Shown here: piece after piece, positions 1 to 8,197 of the stretch
Position numbering within the stretch: the stretch's first letter is position 1
How the letters are laid out: each line of letters begins with the position of its first letter
Assembly (NCBI RefSeq): GCF_009208565.1
Contig: NZ_WFLK01000002.1
Location: 310,001-374,000, forward strand
Source of the DNA: Janthinobacterium aquaticum
GTDB taxonomy: Bacteria; Pseudomonadota; Gammaproteobacteria; Burkholderiales; Burkholderiaceae_D
DNA: 64,000 bases
Reading direction: 5' to 3'
Notes under the pieces: generated by a model
What the model was told of the DNA's origin: nothing
The model's database searches: none
The model's input: only the letters and a program-made list of their open reading frames with translations
Position numbers and translations under genes: made by a program

Positions 1-359
1 TAGGTGCGCGCCAGCGAAGCGGCGGCGCGGTTATCGGACGACATCAGCGCCAGCTGCAGCACATCGTGGCGCGACAGGGTGGCGCCCACCGGCACGCGCG
101 AGGCGCTGTGCTTGAGGGTGTCGACATCGTCCTGGTCGATGCTGATCTCCTCCTTCATGTTGGCTTTCGAGTCGAGCACCACCATGGCGGTCATCAGTTT
201 GGTCAGCGAGGCGATCGGCACCACCACGTTGGCGTTTTTTTCAAGCAGGACTTTGCCCGTGCCGTCTTCGACTACCAGGATGGACTGGGAGCCGAACGGC
301 ACGGCGATGGCGGCTGTGGACAGCGTCATCAGTACCGCGGCGAACATTTTTTTGAGCAT
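1..359 (-). CDS. pbpG: D-alanyl-D-alanine endopeptidase/carboxypeptidase (PBP7 type), 5' part
   Basis: Only the first ~119 codons lie in the window; the gene runs off the left edge. Translation of the minus strand gives a short hydrophobic signal peptide (residues 1-20), then the low-molecular-weight penicillin-binding-protein fold. The catalytic SLTK (S51-K54, the SxxK nucleophile motif) and SDN (108-110) are both visible. The KTG motif would lie outside the window. Enzymes of this family trim or cleave peptidoglycan cross-links in the periplasm. The start is the ATG at 357-359, just before the signal peptide. It is divergent from the histidine kinase gene at 780. Family assignment is firm; the PbpG rather than DacA subgroup is an inference from the N-terminal sequence style. 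Confidence 0.82.
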   Translation of the reverse strand, partial: MLKKMFAAVLMTLSTAAIAVPFGSQSILVVEDGTGKVLLEKNANVVVPIASLTKLMTAMVVLDSKANMKEEISIDQDDVDTLKHSASRVPVGATLSRHDVLQLALMSSDNRAAASLART

Positions 360-779
360 GGGACAGTATGTGGAAAAGCAGTTTTGGGGCGTCAACAGGG
401 CACGCAGCGCGCGAGAACACGGAAGATGTCGACAGATGCGACATGTGTCTCCAAGGCAATATGCCAAGCATAGACGATACCATCAACAAGACGCGCATGT
501 CTATGCTGCACGGGCTGCAGTCACCCCATTTCGGCCTCATCGCTGAAAAATAAGCACTGCGCGGCCTGAATTATTGCCTGACTGAAAATTGTTGAGCCGT
601 CGGCTGCAAGTGATTGATTTCGATACGGAAACTTCGTATGATTTCCGCAATATTGATCGAACTGATGCTGCTGCTTCGTCACTGGTGCCTGCCATCTCGT
701 GCTTTGTCGCCTGGCCATGGGCGGCGCGCGAGCCTCGCCGTAGACTGCCTGCATACTTCAAGCACAAGGAGAACGCAGC
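360..779. other. Intergenic region between divergent pbpG and the sensor kinase
   Basis: About 420 bases with no convincing gene. Several short open frames cross it on both strands but none has a ribosome binding site plus protein-like composition. It must carry the divergent promoters of pbpG and of the sensor kinase. A clear Shine-Dalgarno (AAGGAG, about 766-772) precedes the kinase start. I could not assign a confident -35/-10 pair. Confidence 0.5.
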
Positions 780-2024
780 ATGTGGAAACGATTTAAAGCA
801 TGGTATGACGGGCTCGAAGCCGAGCAGTTGCTGGTGCTGGTGCAGCCGGAGCAGGCAGAACACGTGAAGGGGCGGGTGCGCCGGCACATTGCCCGGCGAC
901 TGGCCAGGCTGACGCCGATCGAGCGCGAGCAGCTGCATGATTTTTCGGTTCGCTACACCGGCAAGCGCCTGTATATGGCGGCCTTGAAAATGCTGCTGGT
1001 GTTCAGTGTGATCGGTGTGCTGGTGCACCTGATGCTGCCCACCAAATTCAGCTGGTTTTCAGCCTTGATGCTCAGCAATTGTGCTGGCTTCGGCCTGGCT
1101 TGGGGTGTTGTCGGCGTCTGGTTCAACTATCGCAAACTGGTACTTAACAAGTTCAGGACTGCAGCCTTGATCTTGCTGCCTTGCTGCGTGGGTGCGCTGA
1201 CCGGGATATTGCTGGCCTCATTTTTTAACGGCGGCCAGCTGTCGATCGAACGCATGGCGCGTATCGGCGGCATTGCCTTGCTGGTGGCCGGCCTGTTTTA
1301 CATGCTGCCCGTCGGCATCGTGGCTTTCTGGCGCAACCGCCAGCATGAAGCCTTGCTGCAAAGGCTGCAGCAGGAAGCCGAGCGCGAGCGCCTGGCGCGT
1401 GAATTGAGCGAGTCGCAGCTGCGCCTGCTGCGCGCCCAGATCGAGCCGCATTTCCTGTTCAATACGCTGGGCGCGGTGCAGCAGCTGGCCGAGCAGGGCG
1501 CGCCAAAGGCGGCAGCGCTGACGGCCGATCTGATCGCCTTTCTGCGCGCCAGCCTGGCCGAGATGCGCAGCGAACAGGTGGCGCTGGGCAGCGAATTCGA
1601 AATGGTCGGCGCTTATCTGCGCGTGATGCAGGCGCGCATGGGCAGCCGCCTGCGCTACCGCATAGAATTGCCGCCGGAGTTGTCGCAGGTGATGGTGCCA
1701 AGCATGATCCTGCTGACGCTGGCCGAAAACGCCATCAAGCACGGTATCGAGCCGTCGCTGCGTGGCGGTGAGGTATGCGTATCGGCCAGCGTGGTCGATG
1801 CACAGCTGCGCTTGCGCGTATTGGACACCGGTGTCGGCCTGGCTGCGCCCGGGCAGGCGAGCACCGGCGGCGGGCTCGGGCTGGACAATGTACGCCGCCG
1901 CCTGCAGCTTGCCGGCAGCGGCAGCCTGCTGCTGCGCGACGGCGAAAGCGAGGAGGGCGGCGTGATTGCCGATATCGTCCTGCCCGCACCATCCCCGATA
2001 ACTTCAGAAAAGAGTGCCACATGA
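780..2024 (+). CDS. LytS/AlgZ-type sensor histidine kinase
   Basis: A 414-residue membrane sensor kinase. Residues 1-60 are cytoplasmic and charged. About four hydrophobic segments follow (around 68-87, 92-114, 127-149 and 163-184), then a coiled-coil linker (about 188-215). The His_kinase (PF06580-type) domain has phospho-acceptor H224 in the motif IEPHFLFNTL. The C-terminal ATPase has an N-box (LAENAIKHG) and glycine boxes (DTGVGL, GGGLGL). This family phosphorylates LytTR regulators. The stop overlaps the start of the next gene (ATGA), so kinase and regulator are translationally coupled. The start follows an AAGGAG ribosome site. The signal sensed is not visible from sequence. Confidence 0.93.
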   Translation: MWKRFKAWYDGLEAEQLLVLVQPEQAEHVKGRVRRHIARRLARLTPIEREQLHDFSVRYTGKRLYMAALKMLLVFSVIGVLVHLMLPTKFSWFSALMLSNCAGFGLAWGVVGVWFNYRKLVLNKFRTAALILLPCCVGALTGILLASFFNGGQLSIERMARIGGIALLVAGLFYMLPVGIVAFWRNRQHEALLQRLQQEAERERLARELSESQLRLLRAQIEPHFLFNTLGAVQQLAEQGAPKAAALTADLIAFLRASLAEMRSEQVALGSEFEMVGAYLRVMQARMGSRLRYRIELPPELSQVMVPSMILLTLAENAIKHGIEPSLRGGEVCVSASVVDAQLRLRVLDTGVGLAAPGQASTGGGLGLDNVRRRLQLAGSGSLLLRDGESEEGGVIADIVLPAPSPITSEKSAT

Positions 2025-2770
2025 CCCCGACCGTGTTGATTGCCGAAGATGAACCGCTGATGCGCGAGCGTTTGTTGTCGCTGCTGGCCGCGCACTGGCC
2101 CGAAGCGCAGGTGGTGCTGGTGGCCGAAAACGGCAACGACGCCTGGGACGGCTTTCTTGAGCATGAGCCGCAGGCGGTGTTTCTCGATATCCGCATGCCC
2201 GGCCTGTCGGGCCTGGAAGTGGCTGAGCGCATCGGCAAGCGTGCCCATATCGTGTTTGTTACCGCGTACGACCAGTATGCGGTCGACGCGTTCGATGCCG
2301 GGGCGGTCGACTACCTGCTCAAACCGGTGCAGGCCGAACGCATGGAGCGCGCCGTCGGCCGGCTGCGCGACAAGCTCGGCGCGCAGCCGGCCGACATGGC
2401 CGATCTGCTGCAGTCGCTGCGCGCCGCCTTGCCAGCGGCGCCGCGCGAAAAAATGAAATGGATCAAGGCCAGCGTCGGCAAACAGATCCGCCTGATCGAT
2501 ATCGACGATGTGCTGTTTTTCCAGGCCGACACCAAATACACGCGCGTGGTGCTGGCCGGCTTCGAAGCGCTGGTGCGCACCCCGCTCAAGGACCTGCTGG
2601 GCGGCCTCGATCCACAGCAATTCTGGCAAATCCATCGCGGCACCATGGTCAACGTGAAAGCCATCGAAGCGGCCGAACGCATCGACGCCGAGCGCATGCA
2701 GGTGCTGGTGCGTGGCTGCGCGGAGAAGTTGCCGGTCAGCCGCACTTTTACGCATTTGTTCCGGGATTAA
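2021..2770 (+). CDS. LytTR-family response regulator
   Basis: A 249-residue regulator partnered with the kinase it overlaps. Residues 1-120 are a receiver domain with acidic pocket E9/D10, phospho-acceptor D56 (in FLDIRMPG) and the conserved lysine K101. Residues about 145-245 are a LytTR DNA-binding domain (IRLIDIDDVLFFQAD, FWQIHRGTMVN). I chose the ATG at 2021 because it overlaps the kinase stop; the frame is open further upstream, but that part would sit inside the kinase gene. The gene is convergent with the TOPRIM-like gene, sharing the stop-codon bases at 2767-2770. No target promoter can be identified here. Confidence 0.93.
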   Translation: MTPTVLIAEDEPLMRERLLSLLAAHWPEAQVVLVAENGNDAWDGFLEHEPQAVFLDIRMPGLSGLEVAERIGKRAHIVFVTAYDQYAVDAFDAGAVDYLLKPVQAERMERAVGRLRDKLGAQPADMADLLQSLRAALPAAPREKMKWIKASVGKQIRLIDIDDVLFFQADTKYTRVVLAGFEALVRTPLKDLLGGLDPQQFWQIHRGTMVNVKAIEAAERIDAERMQVLVRGCAEKLPVSRTFTHLFRD

Positions 2771-3507
2771 TGCAGCAGTTCGCCCAGCACCTGTTGCAAA
2801 CGATGATGGAAGGCGGCAAAGCTGGGCATGTCTGAAGCTGCGGCTGCATTAAAGTCTACGCCACGCATCCACTCGGCCAGTTCAGGCGCGCTTTTCTCGC
2901 CACCGAGCGCACGTGCCAGCTGTGCCTTGGCTGAGTTTGGCGCATCATCGTTGCCAGGCACCTCTTCACACTTTACGCAATGCTGGAACGCGGGTTTCTT
3001 TGCCGCACACAGCAGCCAGGCTTCCGATTTGGGATTGGGCAGTATCGGCACGCCACGGGGGAACTGGGCGCGGTGAAAACCGTCGAGCATGGATTTCCAT
3101 TTTTGGCCCCATAGCGCCGACGAGTCAGCACGCATTTTGTCGTGGTCGCGAAACAATACCGTCAGCGCCTTGTCGCCTGAGTCTTTCTCTATCGCTAGGC
3201 TCGCATGTCCCAGTATCAAGGCATTTGCATGGAAGTAGCCTGTCTCCATATCATGCTTCTTGCCCGGCAAAATCATGCTGCGCCGGTCTTTCTTGCGCTC
3301 GGTAGCCAAGTCAATAAGGCGAGCCTTACTGATAAATTGGATTCCGTCGGCGTGATCGGATAGTGCATAACCGAGCGCAGGGGTGATCAGCTGATCCAGT
3401 AATACTGCGAGCGGCCCCGGCTGAAAATCGTCGCCACTGCAATGCCCCTGTGCATTGGTGCAGCAGCCGAGATCGCTGGGCCCCTCGCCGCTCAAGATCA
3501 GTATCAT
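2767..3507 (-). CDS. TOPRIM-fold (DUF4276-like) protein, partner of AAA ATPase
   Basis: A 246-residue protein resembling the DUF4276/TOPRIM group. Candidate metal-binding residues are E8 in SGEGPSD near the N-terminus, D121/D123 in FRDHDK and E162 in the family-typical PKSEAWLL stretch. TOPRIM proteins of this kind act as nucleases or toxins next to SMC/AAA-type ATPases (for example AriB in PARIS, or the nuclease half of OLD proteins). Its start overlaps the ATPase stop by 4 bases, so the two are translated as a unit. I infer a defence role from the pairing, not from a measured activity. Alternative reading: a DUF4276 protein of unrelated function. Confidence 0.72.
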   Translation of the reverse strand: MILILSGEGPSDLGCCTNAQGHCSGDDFQPGPLAVLLDQLITPALGYALSDHADGIQFISKARLIDLATERKKDRRSMILPGKKHDMETGYFHANALILGHASLAIEKDSGDKALTVLFRDHDKMRADSSALWGQKWKSMLDGFHRAQFPRGVPILPNPKSEAWLLCAAKKPAFQHCVKCEEVPGNDDAPNSAKAQLARALGGEKSAPELAEWMRGVDFNAAAASDMPSFAAFHHRLQQVLGELLH

Positions 3508-4724
3508 GCGGCAGCTCTCTTCGACGTAGGAATTTTTTTGGACTTCTCTCCGACCTCATTGTTTGCTTTGTCTTGCTTGTCGAGTTCAACACACACAGCT
3601 GTCAGTGCCACCAGATTGGTATCGACGAATGCTTCACCCGGCCCCATTAGTTCGAGTTTTTCGCCAATTCCAGGCAACGAGAAAAAAGGCCGTACACGCG
3701 TGTAGCCTTCAGGCGTCTTGTAGACAAACTGTACGGCCTTGCGCGCTACGTCGTCAGCAAGATAATTCAGAATCATGGGGTTATGTGTCGTTACAAGAAT
3801 CTGCTGTTTTGCATTAACTAGCAAATCTACCAGCTTTTCAACTATTTCTGGATTTACGCCGTTTTCCACTTCATCGAACAGCAACATTGCATCTTCGCCG
3901 ATGGTTTGTGCCAGCATCGCGAGCACACGCAGCAAGCCGTCATTAATATGACGTACCTCGGTCTCCACTTGTTTGCTGTCAAAATTTTCAATAATAGATA
4001 GACGTTTCCAGCCACCCTTAGTTGGTGAAGATTTGAAATCACTCACATATGGATAAAAATTGCGCAGCAATTCCAGTAAATGCTGTTTGTCGCCTCCTTT
4101 GATTGAATGAAGATAAGCGGACAGCTTTTCGCCACCGATGCCAATGCTTTCAGCGTTGTCGCGTGTACGCTGACGCATCAGATGAGGAGATAGCAATTCT
4201 AGTGAGCGAATATTGCGGAGCATGTCGCGCAGGCTCTTTAATTCAAGTCCCAGCTCTGTATCTCGTAGCTGAGATAAGAGAGAGCCTTGATAATTAAATA
4301 CAACAGGTATCGGATCTTCATTTTTCATCCGATATTGCCTGTCTTTTAGCAGGAAGATTTCCTCGGCTTCTCCATCTTTTATATCTTCAAGTAATGATGC
4401 GATCTCTGTTAAGCAAGAAAGCTCTTTTCGATTTAATGAGCTTGACCAAACAACGATTTCTTTTCTATTTTCAAGTTGAATTGCGCTAGTAAAAGAAATA
4501 TTGCTTGAGGAGACTAATTTCGATGCTATATCTGCTTTGTCCCAGTTTCTTGATATTAGCCATTCGTCAATTTTTCCGCTCATTAACTGTGAGGCAAAAT
4601 CAAAAGCTTGAAGAATAGTGGTTTTTCCCGCGCCGTTCAATCCGATTAAGACCGTGAACTTTGGGAGATGGATTTTAAATTCCACTAATGATTTAAAATT
4701 AGATACTCCTAGGTATTTGATCAT
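3504..4724 (-). CDS. AAA (AAA_15/21, SMC-like) ATPase of a two-gene defence-like module
   Basis: A 406-residue ATPase opening directly with the ABC/SMC-type nucleotide-binding fold. Walker A is GLNGAGKT (28-35), an INDGLLRVLAML signature-like helix sits at 260-271, Walker B is LLFDE (D284, catalytic E285), and the H-loop is TTHN (312-315). The middle (about 50-250) is the helical lid typical of AAA_21/RecF-like proteins. The gene is visibly AT-richer than its neighbours (many TTT/AAA/ATT codons), which suggests horizontal acquisition. It overlaps the downstream TOPRIM-like gene by 4 bases. Known relatives include AriA of PARIS and OLD/RloA-type ATPases; the exact family is not certain from sequence reading alone. 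Confidence 0.85.
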   Translation of the reverse strand: MIKYLGVSNFKSLVEFKIHLPKFTVLIGLNGAGKTTILQAFDFASQLMSGKIDEWLISRNWDKADIASKLVSSSNISFTSAIQLENRKEIVVWSSSLNRKELSCLTEIASLLEDIKDGEAEEIFLLKDRQYRMKNEDPIPVVFNYQGSLLSQLRDTELGLELKSLRDMLRNIRSLELLSPHLMRQRTRDNAESIGIGGEKLSAYLHSIKGGDKQHLLELLRNFYPYVSDFKSSPTKGGWKRLSIIENFDSKQVETEVRHINDGLLRVLAMLAQTIGEDAMLLFDEVENGVNPEIVEKLVDLLVNAKQQILVTTHNPMILNYLADDVARKAVQFVYKTPEGYTRVRPFFSLPGIGEKLELMGPGEAFVDTNLVALTAVCVELDKQDKANNEVGEKSKKIPTSKRAAA

Positions 4725-4888
4725 TTTTTATTGCCTATTTAATAGTTCGAAAAATCCATACGGTGATGAATTTCAGCTATTGCCATCATCCCACATCGCT
4801 ATCGATACGGGTAGCAGGCACGGCAAGATAATTGAGGTCACAGGGTGGCGTAGCCGGCCCTCGGAAAGGGCCGTGCGGGGAGGGGAAC

Positions 4889-5107
4889 TTACTGAATCTT
4901 GGCAATCGACACTTCCGTCGACTTGACCAGCGCGATCACTTCGCTGCCCACTTTCAGGTCCAGGTCCTTGATCGAGCGCGTGGTGATGACGGAGGTGACG
5001 ATGCCGTGCGGGGTTTCCACGTCGACTTCGGAGACCACCGAGCCTTCGATGATTTCCTTGATCTTGCCACGAAACTGGTTGCGTACATTGATTTCGGTGA
5101 TAGCCAT
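4889..5107 (-). CDS. TOBE-domain molybdopterin/molybdate-binding protein (molbindin type)
   Basis: A 72-residue protein consisting of one TOBE domain (MAITEINVRN at the start, GKIKEIIEG, SEVDVETPHGIVTSVIT, VGSEVIALVKSTEVSI). Single-TOBE molbindins assemble as hexamers that bind molybdate or related oxyanions in the cytoplasm. I chose the ATG at 5105-5107, which follows an AAAGGA ribosome site; a longer frame reaching 5209 lacks TOBE homology in its extra 34 codons. It lies 154 bp downstream of the sulfate-binding protein gene on the same strand, consistent with an oxyanion theme. Confidence 0.85.
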   Translation of the reverse strand: MAITEINVRNQFRGKIKEIIEGSVVSEVDVETPHGIVTSVITTRSIKDLDLKVGSEVIALVKSTEVSIAKIQ

Positions 5108-5261
5108 GGTCCGTCCTTTTGCTGGGAGATGCGCCGACAGGCGCGACAGGGACAGATTAAGGCCTGAGGCGGCATTTGCAAACGAATCGATCTGCATACC
5201 CATATGCAAAAAATCGCCTGGACATTGCTGTCAGGCGATTTTTCATATAAAGACAAGTGGC

Positions 5262-6293
5262 TTACTTTTGATAAATCTTGTCGAACTCGCCGCCGTCGTC
5301 AAAGTGCTTCTTTTGCGCCTGCTGCCAGCCGCCAAATACTTCGTCGAGCGTAAACAGCTTGATCGGCTTGAAGCTGGCGGCGTATTTTTTCGCTACGGTT
5401 GCCGAGCGTGGGCGCAGGAAATGCTGGGCGGCCAGTTCCTGGCCCGGCTCCGAATACAGGTATTGCAGGTAGGCCGTGGCTTCCTTGCGGATGCCGCGGC
5501 GGTCGACGACCTTATCGACCACGGCCACTGGCGATTCGGCCAGGATGGAAATGCTCGGGTAGACGACTTCAAAGTTGTCGCCGAACTCCTTGCGCACCAG
5601 TTGCACTTCGTTTTCAAACGTCACCAGCACATCGCCGATTTCACGCTGGGTGAAGGTGGTGGTGGCGCCGCGGCCGCCGCCGTCGAGCACCGGCACGTTC
5701 TTGAACAGGCGCGTGACCAGGTCGCGCGCCTGGGCTTCGCTGCCGCCTTTTTTCAGTGCATAGCCCCACGCCGCCAGATAGGTGTAGCGGCCATTGCCCG
5801 AAGTTTTCGGGTTCGGCACGATGACTTTGATGCCGGGCTTGGCCAGGTCGTCCCAGTCCTTGATCTGTTTGGGATTGCCTTTACGCACCAGGTAGACCAT
5901 GGTCGAGTAGAACGGCGCCGAGTTGTTGGGAAACTTCTTGGCCCAGTCGGCAGCGACCAGGCCGCGGTCGGCCAGCAGGTCGATATCGTTGGCCTGGTTC
6001 ATCGTGACCACCGACGCTTCCAGCCCGTCGGCCACCGAACGCGCCTGTTTGCTCGAACCGCCATGCGACTGCTTGATGGTAATGGTCTCGCCGGTCTTGC
6101 TCTTCCAGTCGGCAATAAAGGCAGGGTTGACGTCCTTGAACAGTTCGCGCATCACGTCGTACGACACGTTCAGCAGCACCACCGGCTCGGCAGCGCTGGC
6201 GGCGATCGGCATGCCGGCAGCAAAGCCCAGGGCCAGGGTGCTGGCGATCAGCCAGCGGCGGGTACGACTCGGAACGGCGGGGTGTGTGGGCAT
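5262..6293 (-). CDS. sbp: Periplasmic sulfate-binding protein of a sulfate ABC transporter
   Basis: A 343-residue Sbp/CysP-type solute-binding protein. It has a basic N-terminus followed by a hydrophobic signal peptide ending near ASAAEP, then the family signature (LLNVSYDVMRELF, KQSHGGSSKQARSVADGL, PNPKTSGNGRYTYLAAWGYA). It would deliver sulfate or thiosulfate to the CysTWA permease, whose genes are not adjacent. The ATG at 6291-6293 is preferred; an in-frame TTG lies two codons upstream. A 299-bp upstream gap should hold its promoter. Length matches the family. Confidence 0.93.
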   Translation of the reverse strand: MPTHPAVPSRTRRWLIASTLALGFAAGMPIAASAAEPVVLLNVSYDVMRELFKDVNPAFIADWKSKTGETITIKQSHGGSSKQARSVADGLEASVVTMNQANDIDLLADRGLVAADWAKKFPNNSAPFYSTMVYLVRKGNPKQIKDWDDLAKPGIKVIVPNPKTSGNGRYTYLAAWGYALKKGGSEAQARDLVTRLFKNVPVLDGGGRGATTTFTQREIGDVLVTFENEVQLVRKEFGDNFEVVYPSISILAESPVAVVDKVVDRRGIRKEATAYLQYLYSEPGQELAAQHFLRPRSATVAKKYAASFKPIKLFTLDEVFGGWQQAQKKHFDDGGEFDKIYQK

Positions 6294-6592
6294 GGTCAAC
6301 TCGTGTTGTGAGAATAGAACCGTATAGTCTAAAATTCACGCCGCATTGGGAACGACTATTTCGTAATATGCTTAGATAGCAATGCCACGGGCGGCTGCCG
6401 CGCGACAGGAAACAGATATCGATTTTTAAAAACATTCGTGGGCAAGACGCGCTGCACCGCTTAGGCTGCAAGGGGCTGCAGGGCGTAAACAGCGCCACGA
6501 AAAACCTGATCGCGTCGCTTGGTGTATAGTCGGGCCGTTCGATACACGGTTTGCGCCGCTGCATCGGCAACTGGAATAATTTGTGAGCGTAC

Positions 6593-7126
6593 ATGAGTCT
6601 TGAAATTCGGATTGCAACATCGGGCGATGCGTTCGAGGCCTGCAATGTGTTACGACGGTCTATCGTCGAATGTTGCAGCCTGGACCACCGGAACGATCCG
6701 GCCATCCTGGAAGCCTGGCTGGGCAACAAAACCCCCGAGATGGTGGCGTGCTGGTTCGCCTCGCCCACCAACTTTGCGCTGGTGGCCGTCGATGCGGACG
6801 CCGTCGTTGGCGTGGCGCTGTTGACGCGCGCCGGCAAGCTGGCCCTGTGCTATCTGCTGCCTGAAGCGCAGCGGCGCGGCGCCGGCAAGGCGCTGGTGGA
6901 AAAACTCGAAGTGCAGGCGCGCGAATGGGGCATCAAGGCGCTGCAATTGCACAGTACGGCCAGCGCGCAGGCCTTTTTTGCAAGGCTCGGCTATGACGAA
7001 GCGGGCAATGTACGTTCGCCGTATGGCGTGGAAACGGTGTTTTGCTGGAAACAGCTCGATCCCGACTGTACCGTCAGCGGCACGGCCAGGCGCAAGCGTT
7101 TCTGTAACTGCAACAGTTCGGCTTGA
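6593..7126 (+). CDS. GNAT-family N-acetyltransferase
   Basis: A 177-residue single-domain GNAT acetyltransferase. The acetyl-CoA pyrophosphate-binding loop is in the motif PEAQRRGAGKALVEKL (A motif, Q/RxxGxG/A form), followed by a typical C-terminal LQLHSTASAQAFFARLGY segment. The last ~20 residues are basic and Cys-rich and are probably an unstructured tail. The substrate is unknown. It stands alone: divergent from sbp and convergent with the amidotransferase gene. Start chosen at the first ATG giving the full domain; the ribosome site is weak. Confidence 0.88.
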   Translation: MSLEIRIATSGDAFEACNVLRRSIVECCSLDHRNDPAILEAWLGNKTPEMVACWFASPTNFALVAVDADAVVGVALLTRAGKLALCYLLPEAQRRGAGKALVEKLEVQAREWGIKALQLHSTASAQAFFARLGYDEAGNVRSPYGVETVFCWKQLDPDCTVSGTARRKRFCNCNSSA

Positions 7127-7157
7127 GCTCGCCCGGGCTTCACATCACAATTGCAGT

Positions 7158-7967
7158 TTAATAGCTGATCTGGATATACACGGCGCGCTGTGGCGCAGCT
7201 TCGGCCAGTACGGCGCCGCCGGCAAACACCTTCAGTTCTCCCGGCGCAAACGCCTGCCACGCTTCATTTTGCGTCAGCGGGTGGGTGGCGATGACGGCCA
7301 TGCGGTCATCGAGGTGGTTGTGCTGGCGAAAATCGATGCTGCGTTCGCAATCGATCAGCTGCGCCACCGAAAACGGGTATTCGCGGATCACATAGTGCAG
7401 GTGGGTCGAGCAGTGGGCAAACAGCCGTTCGCCATCGGACAGGATAAAGTTGAAGGTGCCGTGCGCGGCGATGTCGCGCGCCACTTCTTCAATGGCCGTG
7501 CGCAACACGGCATGTGATGGTTCGCCACCGGGAAAGCACGCCTGCAGGGTATTGAACAGGTGGCAGAAAGCCTGTTCGCTGTCGGTGTCGCCGCTGGCCT
7601 GATAGGTGCCACCGGAGGGGGCGCGCCAGGTCTTCAGGTCGCCGTTGTGGGCAAATGACCAGGTGCGGCCCCACAGTGTGCGTGCAAACGGATGCGTGTT
7701 TTCCGGGGCAATACGGCCTTGGGTGGCCTTGCGGATATGCGCCACGGCATTTCTGGCCTTGACCGGATTGCGCTGCAACTGCGCGGCCAGCGGCGAATCG
7801 ATGGCGGCCAGGTGATCGGTCAGCAGGGTGCAGCCGTCGCTGCCGTGCAAGGCGATGCCCCAGCCGTCGCGATGTTCGTCTGTGTCGCCGCCGCGCCGGG
7901 TAAAGCCGGCAAAGGAGAAGTCAAGGGCGGCAGGCTTGCTGCTATTCATGGCGAGTAACTGGCACAT
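7158..7967 (-). CDS. Class II glutamine amidotransferase (YafJ type)
   Basis: A 269-residue Ntn-type glutamine amidotransferase. The start is set at the ATG giving MCQLLAMN, because the catalytic nucleophile must be Cys2, exposed after Met removal; the frame is open for six more codons upstream but that would bury the cysteine. Family motifs include GWGIALH, FARTLWGRTWSFAHNGDL (the Asn/Gly oxyanion site) and the GDTDSEQAF substrate-binding segment. YafJ-like proteins have a stand-alone glutaminase domain; the ammonia acceptor is unknown. It is convergent with the GNAT gene. Confidence 0.92.
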   Translation of the reverse strand: MCQLLAMNSSKPAALDFSFAGFTRRGGDTDEHRDGWGIALHGSDGCTLLTDHLAAIDSPLAAQLQRNPVKARNAVAHIRKATQGRIAPENTHPFARTLWGRTWSFAHNGDLKTWRAPSGGTYQASGDTDSEQAFCHLFNTLQACFPGGEPSHAVLRTAIEEVARDIAAHGTFNFILSDGERLFAHCSTHLHYVIREYPFSVAQLIDCERSIDFRQHNHLDDRMAVIATHPLTQNEAWQAFAPGELKVFAGGAVLAEAAPQRAVYIQISY

Positions 7968-8197
7968 GTGAATCTTTCTGCTCATTACGATACGCTGTCA
8001 CAGTAACGGCTGCGGCCAGCGCATGAAACGATTGTTTGCTCATATGCATATGCATACGGCTGGCGCCCGTCCATATTTGTTTCCCGCATAATGAATGGCG
8101 AAAGCATTCCTTCTGTCGCAACAGGCAGTGCCGTAATCTGCATGCTTTGGCGCCGCTGTCGCAAAACGATGGCGGTGCAGCACAGCAAGGAGCAAGC

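Noticed and set aside
4840..4880. Hairpin CGGCCCT/AGGGCCG downstream of the TOBE gene
   Set aside because: A real 7-bp inverted repeat, but no T-run follows on the minus strand, so I do not call it a terminator.
4899..6311. 470-codon plus-strand open frame
   Set aside because: Covers the TOBE and sulfate-binding genes in antisense; no motif, no ribosome site.
8041..8056. Repeated CATATG/ATGCAT words before the EAL-like gene
   Set aside because: A short AT-rich palindromic run only; too small and too simple to assign a function.
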